64,000 bases of DNA from Clavelina lepadiformis (lineage: Eukaryota > Chordata > Ascidiacea > Aplousobranchia > Clavelinidae): NCBI RefSeq assembly GCF_947623445.1, contig NC_135243.1:19662479-19726478 (forward strand). Direction: 5' to 3'. The notes under the pieces were generated by a model, which worked only from the letters and a program-made list of their open reading frames with translations, did no database searches and had not been told where the DNA came from. Positions 26,101 to 41,100 of the stretch are shown here, in pieces; positions within the stretch are counted from its first letter, which is position 1, and each line of letters begins with the position of its first letter. The position numbers were made by a program, and so were the translations under genes.

Positions 26101-29100
26101 CAGGGGTTCGTATTTTGGGCATTTTGACACCTTTGGTATACCATTTTGTACCAAAGAGATACCAAAATTAAGAACATGCAGATAAAGTGTTGTTTTTTTA
26201 GGAACATTTGTTGCTTGCTCCTGTTGTGCACTGTTTATGGTGGTACTCGTCTTTCCTTTCCTAGTTGTGCTTATTTTTGAGTTGAGACCGATGGCAATGA
26301 CGTATGAGACGTATGGCCCACCCACTCACCAAAACAATTTTTGGGCTATAGACCAGAGGTGGGCAAATGTATTCAATGGAAGAGCCATTTGCAGAAAATA
26401 CAAGTACCAGAGAGCTTCAAAATTATTTCAATACAAAAACGGTTTCGTTTTGCAGTGTATGTAAGTAGACTAGACTGAGCTAAACCTTACTGTCTTAGCA
26501 ATGAAATTGCGTTGACTTGCTGTTAACTAACTCTTCGGATTCTATGTCTCTTGTTACGTCATAAACGAAATCCTGACCTAAATAAAAGAAAAAGAGAGAA
26601 ACGTTCATAAACGGTACCCTTGGTAGCCTTTACAAATTTTTTGGAATTTTATGATTCGACTAGAAGAGACACAAAAACCATGCCGGAGAGCCGCAGTTTG
26701 CCCACCACTGCTATAGACGTTTTTACGTCTTTGTTCCTTTTCATTTACTGCATTCCCTTTTTTTCGACCACTTGTCGACCATAGAAGAGGAAAACATAGA
26801 GCAATAAGCGGTGGTACGGCGTTCCAAAATCTTTAAGGGCGTTTAAGAATTGAGAAATTACATTTAGAGGCGTTTTAAAGCAAAAAACGACGTACAAAAA
26901 ACAAATATTTGTACGAGCTAGAAAAACCCGGAAGTGTTAGCCTAGCTATCTAAAATATTTGGCTCACGTTTTAAACGCTATTCTAAATACGTCACTGCTG
27001 GTGAAGTGTAAGTTTTATTTTTTTGATGAGACTTGGCCGCCACAAACTAAAGGTTTCAATTGATTTGCGTATTTGGATTGAACAACTTCAATTTTTAAAT
27101 ATTTATTAAAATATATTTTAATTAAAAACGGGACAAAACAAAATATTATAAATTTTTTATTTCTTTTTAACAATTTACTTTGATGCTTTGTTGCTGAAAT
27201 CTTCAAGGTCTCCAATTCTTTCATGTTTGCTGCCAAATAGGGAAATCACCGTATATGATACCTTGTTTAACATAGATCATTGAAACAAGGCCGGGACAGG
27301 ACTTCTCAAACTTTTTAATTCTGCCACTCTATTCTAGAAAAAAAAATTTATATGCGACCCCTTGATGGATAGTCTACACGTTAATTGATATTAAAACAAT
27401 AAACGTCCGATTACAAAGCTCAAGCAGTATTTTTATCTATGGCAAAATCATACAAATACACATAATCTGCCAAAGTACAGTAACTGAAGCCTACTGTCTG
27501 ACAGTAATAAAAGAACCGCGTGATGGAAACAATAAAACGAATAAAACATTATCAAAAACAATTCAATTTATAAACATTAAATTTAATTCACGGCCCCAAA
27601 CGGGGTTGCGACCCACAGTTTTTGAGAAGCTCTGGGCTAGATCGTATTGTGTTGTATTGTTTATTTTCTGCCATTAACTGTGCAGAGCAAAAGTTGTTAT
27701 GATAATTTTTATTCTCGGTCTGAGAAAAGTCTTTGCACAAGGACGACTTAAACCCAATGATAATTCCTCATCGCTCAAGCCTTGGTTAGTGAGTTATTCT
27801 TTGTGCAAGTTTTGATTGCTGCATATTTTATGTTGTAGTGTTTTTTGTATATTTGTGGTGTTTTCTAGTATACAAATGCAATTTGAGTAACTGGGGATTT
27901 GTATACAAAAGCATCTTGTGGTTGTGCACTTGTATACTAAACCTTTTTTTATATAGAGGCCTATCAACGTGCACGCCAAACTTTTTTAGGTTCACGCCGA
28001 TAATTTATAGCAAATGATAAAGCTTGTATGAAAATGAATTTCTAATAACTAAACAAAAAAGTAAAATGTAAATGTGTCAGCGAAAGACATACTGTGCCCG
28101 ATTCTATGATGACGAGTATGTTGCAGAGTCTTTGGCTTCTACATTCAACCTTTATGACTTTTTCATATTGCGTTCACTTTGTTCATACGAATCTACAAAG
28201 AGTGTAATTTTTTGGTAATTGTTTAGCTTTTAGTTTTGTTCATAAATGTAGGAAAATAGCAAGTAAAAATCAAACATTGTTATGTAGTGTTTAGGTTGTT
28301 GGTTATAACAATGAAATAACTATGGTTAGCTCAATTGGAAAGTTTGCTTTCAGTGCGTCGGATAAAAAATGCCAATAAATGTAATGCAAAATATTGCACC
28401 ATGTCAATGTAATGTTTATAACATCAAAAATAGAGTGAAACGACAATTTTCCTCCGGTCAAAGAATTGGCACAAAAGCCAACTTTCTGTGCCAGAGAAAT
28501 TTAATTCAGATTAAAAAGATTTTAAAACAGACTAAAAAGATCCCACTTTATGGTATATACATAATATATAATACTGAGTTTGATATATATTATAGTTAAG
28601 TAAATGTATACTGTATATATTAGGGATGTACCAAATTGGAAGTATCAAACATGTAAGAATGATAGCCTAGCCCTAGATATTTCATATGAAACCCAGAAAG
28701 AGAAAGTGGAAAGTATCATATGACAATTTATGATAAGAAACTGTGCTCGCAAAGATACAAATTTTTGCGTTATAGCGTTCACAAAAACCTAGATTCTTTT
28801 TCCCATGAATAAATTGAAGATAAAAAACTTCAACATACTCGTTGATAAACCTATGGCGTGCAGGTACTAAGCTTTTTGCTGTAATATGAAACCAGCAACC
28901 CCAACTTTTTGTTCAGAATTTTATCATTTTGTTACTTATTTTCATTTGTTAGTTTATTCCATGCAGCCAATGTAGTATCAATATTTTTATGTGAAAGTAT
29001 CTTATTTATTTTGTAGGTCTGTCGTCGGTGCAGAGTTTGTTTTATGTAAAAGCTTGTGTGAGCAAACATTGGTGGACGTGGATTTCACTGGATCTGAAAA

Positions 29101-32100
29101 GAATCAAAATGGTAACCGTATGCTTTGTTTTTGTGATTTTAATCTTTAATGCGCATCAAATCTGGGCTGAAATAAATTGCAGGTAAGATATTCAACGTAC
29201 AGTGGGAATTTTTTATTCCGGAAATTACCATAATCTGAAACTCTTTGGCTGTTATGAGCATTATTCGATGAAGATTATATAAGAACAAGTTTCTTCTAAT
29301 CTAGTTTTATGCATTTTATGTTCTTTTCTCTATTTCAGATATCTCGCTTAGCTTATATAACGCAATGCTTTGAAGACTAAATGGTTCAGATTAAAGAGAT
29401 TTTAAAACAGATTAAAAAGATCCCGCTTTATAGTATATGCATAATATACAGTACTGTGTATATAAATACAGCAATGTACAGTTATACTCTATACATTAGT
29501 GATGTTTCAATTGGAAGTATCAAACATGTAAGAATGCAGTAATGCAGTTTAATATTTACCGTATATTGAGACAAGTTCAAATTTATAAACTTTATTTATT
29601 CTGCTTAATTTGGTGAAGTATGATATGTACACTATGAGCATATCAATCATGTTTGAACTATTCACTCATATGATATATATTTAAAACTGATGAATAATTT
29701 AACCTAATTTCTCTTGCATTAGCTTTTTAATTGTCTGTAATCATTTCACTGTAAACTGAAAACTTGTACAAAAAATCAAACAAACAAAAAAGCAGCTGCT
29801 TTTGGTTTTGATTGATCTTTTTTACTTCATGCAAACAAAAGGATTTAGTTGAATATACGTGTGGGAAATTTTTTATGAGAATAAGAGAAGTTATCGGCAT
29901 TGATAGTATTTTAGGCAAATCATGTACGATTCAGCAAATTCGTGAACAATTACTATGTACACAGTATCTCATAAACAATTATGTGAAATAGTGATTAACA
30001 TGCATGAGAAGCCTTTCGATTGGTTAAAATATGAACAATCTGTGTAAATGAAGTATGATCAAGCTGGGTTGTACATACTATACAAGTCCATGTTAATTTC
30101 TGTTAGCTTACCCAATGGTAATGTAGAAGTTGTAAAATGCTGTGAGTTTTTGTTTTTTATCTGTAGCATCCTATCATCACAATAAATCAAAGCTTGAAAC
30201 TTTGTTTCGAGTTCGCCACATGAAGGAATTTGTTAAACTAGTTGAATCCTCAGAAAGCGACAATAATATTATCAGGTACATGCTACTTTCACAGTTGCAA
30301 ATAATTTTCAATATGTATGCATTATTAAGTTCTGCATGAAAAACAAAACTTAACATATTCCGATTCTACATCAACTGTTTAAAATTACCTAGTCTTTGTT
30401 AATTTTTTTGTAAATCTGTTGTTATAATGCATAATAAAACATATGTATTTTACCCTATCTGATCTCGTGACAAGTGGTCTTGGTCAGGGCTTCTCAAACT
30501 ATGGATATGTAAAAATTTCAGTTTACCAAAAGATTAAAAGAATCCGTGCTAATTAGTACAAGTCAAGTTAATATTAAAGGAGACTTCCAACAAATAACAA
30601 TTGACGTATCTTCCAAACGGGTAAATGTATGTATTTGGAATTGCCAAAAGCTTAAGCTGCGTATTTGCAACACCTTTAACAGGTTTGGTGTTGATCGTGG
30701 AGTCAAAAAATAAAATTAATGTGCATCGTGGTTGGTGTTCAGTTAAAACCATGGGGCAGATGGGCTAAAAGTCACAGCTGTTGGTTGTCAGCGGAGTTAT
30801 ATTTTGTATTATGATTGTCGTGTAACAAAGCTTTCAATGCATAAGTATGTCATTGCTTAATGTCTTCTTGTACAGTACCGTATGTATAATTTGATATTTG
30901 GGCGTTGCTGTTAAATAGAAAAGTAATTTTCAAAAAAATTTAAAAACTTACAACACACATTTTTGAATGCTTACTTACAATAATTTTTTAATGTGAAATG
31001 TATTTTTTCATTTAATGTTTTTGGAATATAACGTTTTCAGTACAACGAATTATTATTGCTGTTTATTAATTAGCAGGTTTTCATAACGGAACATAGTAGA
31101 AGCTGCTAGAAAGAACTCAGTTGTTTCTAAAGTGCTTCAGTTTAGTTGAACAATGTACAACATAGAATATAATTAATGCGAAAAATTTGATAATCAAAAA
31201 TCTCGCAGAATTATGTCTTGCAATGTTCCCTCTAAGATGCGCGCGTGCGCAAATGCGCACTGCTGACACGGTCTCCGCGCACAGAAAATGTGTGCTGTGC
31301 ACAAGAAAAAAATCCAACCTGAATTGAAAATAAAATAAACGCATAATTATGGCCACAGTGCGCACGTCTGATGTTGCTCACAGTGGTCCAAGGGACCGCT
31401 CAGGGAGTTCGTGTGTTTGCTCAGACTCGTGAAAAATTAGAGGGAACATTGATGTCTTGTGTGTGTAGATTGCTTAACCAACATTGTGCATCATTATATT
31501 ATCTAGAAAGGCTAGTATTTTTGCTATGGTAGGGCAGATATTAAGCCAGTGTAGTTTGTGATGATAATTATGACAAGAAAATCATCAAGAGCACAGCAAA
31601 AACTTCTAAAATTAGCGCCAAACATTAGCCTGCTACTGCAAAAAAACTAACAAGTTAAGATAATTGCTAACAGTTTCCTTTAGTCTGTTACAATGCATTT
31701 TGTCCGAAGATAGTGATTAATGTGAAAGCTTGTAAAATAACAATTCCAGAATAATCCAGCCAAGCCAGCTAGCAGGTTAAAAATAAAAAATTGTCTTAGA
31801 AATAATTTGGACAATTGGCAGATTTTATGAGTTTAGGACTGGGCATAAATTTTAAATTAAATTGAAGAGTTTGTCAAAGCTTTTTGATAGTACTCTTATT
31901 ACATAGTCTGGATTAATTTAGTATCGAGATTAAGTTAGTGATTCCGTTAATGACCTGAAGATATTGCTTTTAGTCAGTTACTTTGCTCAAACCAGCGACC
32001 TAGAGTATGTGTCTGTAGTGTCTATGGATAATTATTGTAATTAATTGTTTACTTTTGTGCACACAGCACAAATCAACCATTAGTGCGAGGCCAATCATCA

Positions 32101-35100
32101 ATGTCATCCTGCACATGCAGTGCCGGAATGTGGCTTTCTATTTAGGTTTTTGTGCTTTATGTTGCCCAACATTTTACGTTCAACAACATATTATAAGAGA
32201 TGGTGTAGGTTTATGCACTTAAAATACTTTTTTAAATTCTTATAGATTATATCAATAACCATTAAAATGTTGAGTGACTTTTGAGTCAAAGTCATATTCG
32301 ACATGAAAAATGTGGATTACATCGGCTGCCTCCCATGCAAATGCAGCTTGTATGACTTTATTTATGCTTTTGTGTTATATGAAATAGAATGTCAGTGCCA
32401 CATAAATTTTTATTTCTGGAAAAGGTTTACAGACAAAAATATTAAAGAAGCCCTGGTCTATGTCACAATAATGTACGATGGTTTAATACCATAAGTTAAA
32501 TTTATAAATTCCTGATTTATCAAATCTTTTATCTATAAAAAGAAATATCCAATCTATGTATGTATAACCTTTTGAACATATGAAAACTAGTATACACTGT
32601 AAAATTCAGGTTTTGGATTGATGCTTTTCGTTTACGACTTTGCAATCCTTGTCAACAGAAAATTAATCTCCGTGCTATACAGAGAAAATATTTCATGGCA
32701 ACCAGTCCTTATTGCTTGCCATACTTCATTTTGGAGACTGTTCTTTGTGGTAATTACTGGCATTATTGCAATGATTTAAAAATTGTCTAAAAATGTGGTT
32801 TATATATGGCAAATGTACCAAAACTGTTTTTTTCTCATATGGAATTACATTTCGTACAAATTACACCCACTTACACTAAAGTAGCATTGTTCAATATTGC
32901 AGAAGTTTTTACGTAATCTTTACTATATACCATGTTAACATGTCAGTTTTATTTTTATGTTAGTTTATTTTTAAAAATTGTGAAACAACTCAAAACTGAC
33001 CCAAGTAAAAAAAACAATTTTAATATGAAAAGAAATCCTAAAGTTGAGCTTTTTTGTTATATCGATAAACTGGAAGAAACATCCATCCTTTGACAGCTCA
33101 AGACACTATTTTTACAAATGTTCATGCTCTTTTTAACACTATTTTAAAAGTTTTGACACCTATTTTCTATAAATATTCTTTTCATTTGAAAGTTCAAGTC
33201 AAGTTTTTGTTTCATGTGTGTCACGTTTATTTATTATTCAAAAACTATAAATTTGCATTTGTCAACATTTTTGTTGCTGCCTCATTTATGATTTAATGAC
33301 AAAAGAGAATTTTCGTGCAATAATCTAAACACAAAAGGCATAATCATCACCATACTAGAACAGTGCAAGCCGTCGACTTTGCTTTTGTTGATGGATGAAA
33401 AATGCTTTTTACTTTTAAAAATAGACACTTATTTAGGGACAAGTATTGAGTTTGATTGTTCGTTGCAGCACTGAGTCTAATGACTACAGGTGATTGGTAA
33501 TTTTTACAATGAAAATTGATTAGGGAAATTTTATCAATTTGTTATCTGGCAGTATTAGTCTATCATGTTATCGGAAATAAAATTACATCCCTCATTTGTT
33601 TAATCTTACATTATTAAAAACGGAACCTTCTAGATCAGTATGGGTCAGTTTTGAAATATGTCTCATTAGTTTGTGGTGTAGCTTTAAGTTGTGTTTTGTG
33701 CTGACATTGACCTATTTTCAATATCTCCAACTTCATGGGGGTTTAATATGCTTAGAAAATGACGTAATTGAAAGTAACTGTATGAATTATGACACCACAA
33801 TGAAACTGGCAAGCACTGTGTGGAAAAGATTGCAGTCATATTGGCTTCGAAGATACTTGGTTTCATGTAGCCGGCAAAGATCCGTTGCTGCACTGGATAG
33901 AAAAGCAAGTTGCAAAAACAATTTCGAGACAGTCTGTGAAATGTTTCTTTTTTCAATAACCAACAGACAACTAAATAGCAACATTATTATTATTGTAATA
34001 AATTAACTAAACAACAAAAATAACAATGCTAAAAATAACCGTCGCTTTGCCTATAAATTTTCAGCAAATGGTAATTTGGGAAAATAATAAAGAGGAACAA
34101 AAGCTTAAGGTTTTGCATCGTTCACCATATGTTCGATTCATACAAAACCCAGACTTGAAGCAAAAAGTTCTTCAAGAAGATGATACAGATGAGTACGAAG
34201 AAGACCTGGATCGCATTCCCAACATCCTCATCCAAGAACAGATGGAGGAGTAAGTTGTTAGCAGTCTTGTAATTGCTCGAAAACTTGACTTGACTCAAGG
34301 TATGTTTTTTTCTCAACCTGACTTGACTCAAATTCACAACTCAACATGACTCCACTTGAGTCGAGTCAGAAAAAATTACTTGGTTACAACGTCGATTGTT
34401 AGGTTAATATGTAGATGAATTTTTGCAGATAACGTTTGTATTTTTACTTGTCACAGAGAGATTTGGCCTGATGAATTGCAGCTGGAGAGACTTTCAAACC
34501 AACGTAAATCAGAAATGTTGGGAGTAGAAAACATTGCATTTATTCATGATCACATTTTTGCAAAAGAAACAAAGTTGGCTAAAGTCCATGACCCTGCACT
34601 GTAATCAATGGTTTTCATTTACAGAGTTTGAAGAAAACTGATTCATTTCAATGCTGTTCTCTTGTTATATGTTTTCAATTTTAGGCCGGTAGTCAAAGAA
34701 AACCGTTCTAAAACACGCGAACATTATGAGCTTGCACCTGGAAGAATGGTATCAGTGACTAAAAAGGACTTTGATGCTCATATTTCCTCAGATCAACATC
34801 ACGCATTAAGGCGATATTCTGTTTCAGCTACTGTACACCCCACGTAAACATTGTTTGTCATTAGCACTAGAGGTGCACGGAAATTTGGCAAATTAATTCA
34901 GTCAAATGGAATAAAAAGAACAAGTTCTATTTTAGCCCGAATACTTTTATAAACCTTTTTGAAAATTTCTTCATTGCAGGAAAAACTATAGCAACTGCAG
35001 ACATGATTGTTGCTGCACATAACAGAAAATCTATGTATGTCATTTACTTGCCTTTCTATTGCAAGTTACAACTTAGAACATGTTAGTCCAACTGTCGTAT

Positions 35101-38100
35101 TTCCTAAATTTTAGATTTGCTTTTAGATCGAATCCAAAGAATAACATTTCGGTACACCTCTAGTTAATACGCTACCTTGTTAATATTTTTTTAAAATTTA
35201 TACCATGTTTATGAAGCGTTATTGTAACATCTCATCATTTACATTTTATCGCATTGGGGTATATTACATAATTTTATTTTGTGAAGTTTTTACCAAATTT
35301 GTCATGAAATGGAAATGTCTTATGTTATGTACTATAAGTCATATTTTATTCCAATACAGATGTCCTCCTGTTTCACTAGAAGTTAATGAAAACAGAAGCG
35401 CATGTTCACCAGAAGATGATGAAAGGCTTATGTGGACAAGTGTGACACAATCAGTGAATGTTTTATTTATTTATTCCCCGCATTTAAATATCTACCATCA
35501 CCCATTTACAGGTGTTGAAAGGAAAATGGAAGGACCTCTTTTGCCTTCAATCAATAATAAAGGGGCAGAGTCTGTAGCGCCTGATTATTCTATGTACTCG
35601 AGGAAGACCAAGAGCGCTGCTGTTAGGCTGCTGAGTGGGAAGGCTGTTAAAAAATCATTGTCTGAAATTGTGGATAGTAGTGATTCATTGAGTATAGAGG
35701 TGTGTGAAATTCTATGCATACTCTGCAATTCTCTTTTAAGAATCGAAAATGCTAAGTCGTGCAGAACGTGTTCACTCCTACGGCTTTTGATTTTCATGTT
35801 TTAGTGTTCAGTTTACTTGCGCAGGAATCGCAAACTTCATTATTTCCCCCCATAAATAGCGTCTCGAGTCAATCAACAGTTAGAGCAATATCTTCTGGAA
35901 AGTCAAACATTTCGTCAGGTTGTGTAACAAATACTTATCTACTAATATCTATACATCTCATATCTAAATCCCCTACTAGTTATCTATACACTGATAACAC
36001 TTATGTATTTAAGCAAACATTATTCTGAAAGACACACTATTGTTTTAGTTTTTGAGAGGATTTGTTTTGACTGCAGTAAGATCCATTATGAGCGATGATT
36101 TTGACATCTTGTCCGGAAATAGTAAGAAGACACCATTTAATGTTAGCTCTCGAAGATCAAGCAGCACACCAATCAGCTTGCCTAATGTCACGGGAGAATA
36201 CCTAAAAAGTGTAGAACCAGGCATGAAGTTAGGGGACATATTAGCAGCTGACGAACCAGCTGGATTCCCATTCCGTTCATATTTAGCAAAGTGTTGTAAT
36301 GTTGGTCAAGACCCGAATTCTTGTGGCGACGCAGCATTGCTCATTAATTCTGTAACTGCTTTTGATCTATGGCGAGAAATTGAACATTTACACAGGAAAT
36401 ACTTTGCAACGGAGACAGTACCACTATCACATGAGGTGTTCTGGGGCAGAATTAACATAATAACTGAACATAGTATCCATGAAATTTTTGCCTAATTCAC
36501 TGCAAATACATACATCTGTTTGCTTACTTTTCTTTACTCTTTAAGTAACTTTTTTATTTATTACTGAAATTATCTATGGCCTGAATAAAATATAGTTTTT
36601 ATTATTTAATGCAGTTTAATTCATTGTTGAAGAAATTGAGAAGCCTAAACATTCCGCAGTATAGTTTTGTGACAACATTAAAGTTATGCAACGATGAGCC
36701 TTTTCCAGAAAAATTAATAAGTTTGCAAAATGATTTTGAAAATGTAAGTTTAACAAAAAGTTTTAGTGAAATATTTTATCGGTACACCTTTTGTGTAATT
36801 AGCACAAAATATATCAGCAGAATATCCGCGATACGTGTTATTTGCTCATTAATGTGTATATTTAGATGATTGAAACTGAATGGATTGAGTTTGCTATATC
36901 CGAACAGAAGACATTTCGAGACGTTGTGGTAAGTTCAATAAATTGTATCCTATAAGTTATAGTTTTCTTCAAGCCATTGCACAAGTAAATTGAAATTTTA
37001 CTTGTTGTTGTTTCAATTGTTGTTAAATAAGGTCAATATGATAAAAACACATTGTTCACAACCATTAATAGGTTGCTACTGAAATAAAGACTTATAAAAG
37101 AAGATCTTCGTTTCCTAACTGCTTAGCTGAAGTTCGCCAATTGCCTATTCTATGTCAACCACAAGTAATAGTAGAGTCAAGTGAAGCATATAAAGAGGTG
37201 AATCAAAAATAGTCGTTTGTGACATAACTTACTGATGTGACGTGTCTGGTTATAATGGCTATGGAAAGGTACTAATAATACTGTACTAGTTAATGTAATA
37301 CACCATCAATACTAATATTACCAAAGCACAACTTTTGTAATACATCAGAAGAGCTTAGCATGGGTTGAATTGATGTGATATTAAACCGCAAGCATTTATA
37401 CTATGATAAAACGTAAATTACAAAAGCTAACAAAGGCTTGTGGTTCCTGTGTCTCAGTTTGAGAAATTTGCCAGAATGGGAAATTTTGGCAACCTGGGGC
37501 CAAACGGAACAAGTCACATGAGATATCGCACATCACGAGCGTATCATCTCTTGGTGAAGACGCGTCCCATAAATCTGAACCAGCATGCACCCAACGACGA
37601 ATTCATCGGCGAGTTCAGTAGCGATGAAGAAGGAGACGTCCCGCCTTCGAAACCTAAGAATTTCTCAAAATGTAATTGGGATTTTTTACATATGCACAAA
37701 GATTGTTTTGACGATAACTATATTGTTAGATATTACAAATACTGTACGTTAGAAATGCTTTAATGATAAAATCAAAGTTTTCAGTCATACAAGCATTTTT
37801 GTGCACGTTTTTAGCACGTAAACAGATTACAGATTTATGCCAAGTGCTATTTTATGATCTGTGGAAATTAAAAGAATACTTTTTGTTTTAGTGTTAAAAT
37901 TGGATACAAAAGCTATTGCCAAGCTAAGTGTCAGGCAATACCCGGGCCAGGGAATTGATTACGCAATGTACAAGTGAGTGACAGAAATGTTTGCTGTCAA
38001 ACTGATAAAATTTTCTTACTTTTGCATATAAAACATACATTCAACCATTACACATTTCATATTTAGGCAGTTTCCAACAGTTGACCGCTATAGGGTGGAT

Positions 38101-41100
38101 ACAAAGCCACTATACTTGCGCCCTATAAAGAAGCATGGTGTACTCCTTAGAAGGCCTAGTGTGAGACCCAAGTAATACATTGGAAACATTTTTAGACACT
38201 TTTAAATCTCTTTGTACAGCACAAATATTTTACCTTAGCTCTACGGTAAACTCTTCACGTGGCGATGTATTGTGAGAGTTCTCTTTTCGGTTTAGGACTT
38301 TGTCTGAAGTGTTGCGAGATCCTCTTCATTTTGAGTTCTTTAAACGTTATATGAAGATGCATAAATCAGAAGCTCCTTTGCTCTTTTGGAAAGCAGTCGA
38401 GCTTCTTAGAAGGACTGAATCGCCTACGGTCAGACAGAGAAAAGCTCAGCAAATACTGAAGAAATTTTTTGGTCATCTCGCTGGCGGAGGTGTGGTTGTG
38501 GTTTTCTTTACAGCACCAATACTATCTTTCAACATATAAAACTTATTGATATTGATAGAAATTTGGTATTCAAATTCGAAGCTAAGTTTGAAAAATGAAA
38601 CGTGCATGGAAAGCTTTAAAAAGCTTGCTTATGTACGTAATTGTTTCTACGCTTATAATAATTAACATTACATGTTTACCACAAGGCGCCATGTTGCAAT
38701 GTAACGCGGACATTATAAAGGAAATATCAGCGGTGGACACTGTTACAACTTCAATGCTGGCCAAGGCATGTGTGGAAGTACAGAAGAGCATGGAAAGGAA
38801 CTGGTTTGTAAAAATTTTCTTGGCCTGGGTTTTTCAAACTGGGTGTTGTTACCCCATTGTGGGTAGCGTAAAGGTTTTTTAAGGCTTCGACCACATTTTC
38901 AGCTAAATACTTCCAACTAGTAACTAGCGAGCGAGCGAAGTTTAAGCAGCTCTTGTGTACGCCGTACAACTCCTAACAGTATACATTGCGTTTGTAGAAA
39001 TAGCGAACAAGTTGCTTGCAAACGTATTTAATTTATTGTGAAAACTTCCAGGGGTAAGAGATATTTCAGCACTTTTCCGGTCGTACCCATTGAAGAAGAA
39101 GAAGAAAGCCCAGAGAAGAAGTTATCAATGGCCGGCTTCAAGAGGAAACATGTATGTGAATAACTACCTATACGTTGTTCTAATCAAGCGCGCAATGCTT
39201 TACGATCGATAGCTAATAACTGTGCAAACTATGGTTCCTTTCGATACCTGCTATTCTCAGATATTACATTTGCAACGAGTGAAGTCGGTTATATTTTTGA
39301 GACGTGTTTGTTATCTTTAACATTAAAACGACATAAGTGCTGACTCCTCAGCACCAGCAGCATCATAAAGGTTCTTCCAAGTTATATGATTTATATCAAT
39401 GCAGGGACATATCTGGGATGTTTTCAGTGAGTTTATGAGGAGGGCTGCCTGCTTCATCAAATCTATGAGAAGACCACATGAATATGAGAAGTTCAGTCAA
39501 TATTTAAAAGGAATTCTTGACAGACCAGATTCTAGTGGTAGAGACAGTGGAGGTAGTGCTGTGACATGTGTATGTCTGTTAATTTTCCTTTTTAACTGAT
39601 AATTTTTTTAAATGATAATTGCGTTTCTATGAGATCATTCTATAGTCTGTAAGAGTTTTGTTAAAGTGGATGACTTTGCTCGATGAACGTAGAAAATTTT
39701 ATGCGGTTTTCTCAAGATCTTCTGGTAATTTTGCAAAAATTTTAAGCCTTTGAGAGTTAACTACTTATGTGTGATACTCACAGATGCGAGCGAGACTGCA
39801 ATGGCTTTCAGAGAAATGCAGACAGTCATCTACAAGCACATGAATACTGATCTTAGTTTATCACACCGGTCTAGGAAGATTTTCGGTAAACAAGTCACTC
39901 TGAATTTTCTCGCCAACGACTTGACATTTTGGCTGGAAGCAGACAGGCAAGTCTTCGACTAATGAGTTAATGCTCGTTTGTTTGTTAAATATTAGTTCAG
40001 TAATAGACTTATTTAATGCATTAGTCGTCACAAAATGTCAAATTATTCTTCGAATTAAATTTCATTTTCCGTTTTCATCTATACCCAGGTATGTGACAAT
40101 GGCCGACAATATACAAAACATTGTCATGGCAGGCTGCTACGAGCAATACGACACCGACATCGTGAAGGAAAAGTCAAAGAGAATCGTCAAATGTTTCCTC
40201 GATTCCAACGTCCCGCCTCGCACAAGAGTAAGTTTGAAACGTGTGCAGCTCTAATATCTGCGAGCCCTCAAAATAACGACTTCATTCCATTTACTCATTA
40301 TAACACCTGGTTCTTCTTGTTAAGCAAGCTTGCCCGCCACTCGTAGGTATAGTCTAGGTGACCCGAATTTGGTTCGCAATCCGTGCTGGTTTTGGAAACG
40401 CTACTATATAGATATAGCGTACCTCATAGCCTACATCTACCCGTCTAATCCTAATTTCCTTTCTTCAGGTAAATGTTGAGAAAGAGTTGGCAGATACTGT
40501 AACCAAAAATGTCTACAAAGGCCTTTTCGATCGTGGGATATTCCACGACGGAGTGTTGTCGATATTTCCTGTGCTTCTGCATTTTTGGAAAACGTAGGAA
40601 TTTATCTCAATCTTGCTTTCTAACGTATTTTCTGTTTCAAGGTGACTTCATTCCCAATTTTTTTCAAATTTTTACTTTAAGGTACAGGGAAGAACGTTTC
40701 CGATATGTTTCAAAGCAAGAAATTCGGGAGCATCATAGAAAGGAAGTGTTTGAGAGAAGGCGGCGCATTCTCAAGAGGACGGAACGAAGAAAAAAGATGT
40801 TGATGAATAAAGTATTTGTGCCTAGTACATGCCAACTCTCTCCAATATAACTCTCTCCTTTACCTCCCTGTATCACCGCCATGAGAAAAGTTTCAGTAAA
40901 GTTAAGTTTCTTTAAAAACCTTCAGGAAAAATTGAGATCAGCAGCCTCTCTAGACAGTGATTTAAACTTGCGACAGAGCAGCAGTCTTTTGTATCCTGAC
41001 TACGTCAATGGACTGTGCAAGAAGAAGGAACCCTTTGAAAGAGTTAAAGGGTTGTTATGTAAGTAAAAAGCGTTACTTTTATAAAGCAAGAGTTTATGTA

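Larger units (their letters stand above)
23704..29016. other. Long RGS-type gene intron, a transposon sink
   Basis: This 5.3-kb intron carries no recognisable exon. It holds a decayed hAT pair at about 25058-25432, a complete hAT MITE at 26354-26710, another hAT-like element at 27297-27634, two tRNA A-box-like stretches (about 25690-25730 minus, 28322-28345 plus) and pieces of the palindromic family near 27960-28030 and 28730-28815. Confidence 0.6.

Noticed and set aside
25690..28400. Functional tRNA genes at the two A-box-like stretches
   Set aside because: Neither has a B box or a pairing acceptor stem at the required spacing.
35205..35804. Single 199-codon protein
   Set aside because: Its middle matches two exons of the RGS-type gene; the rest is intron read-through that happens to stay open.
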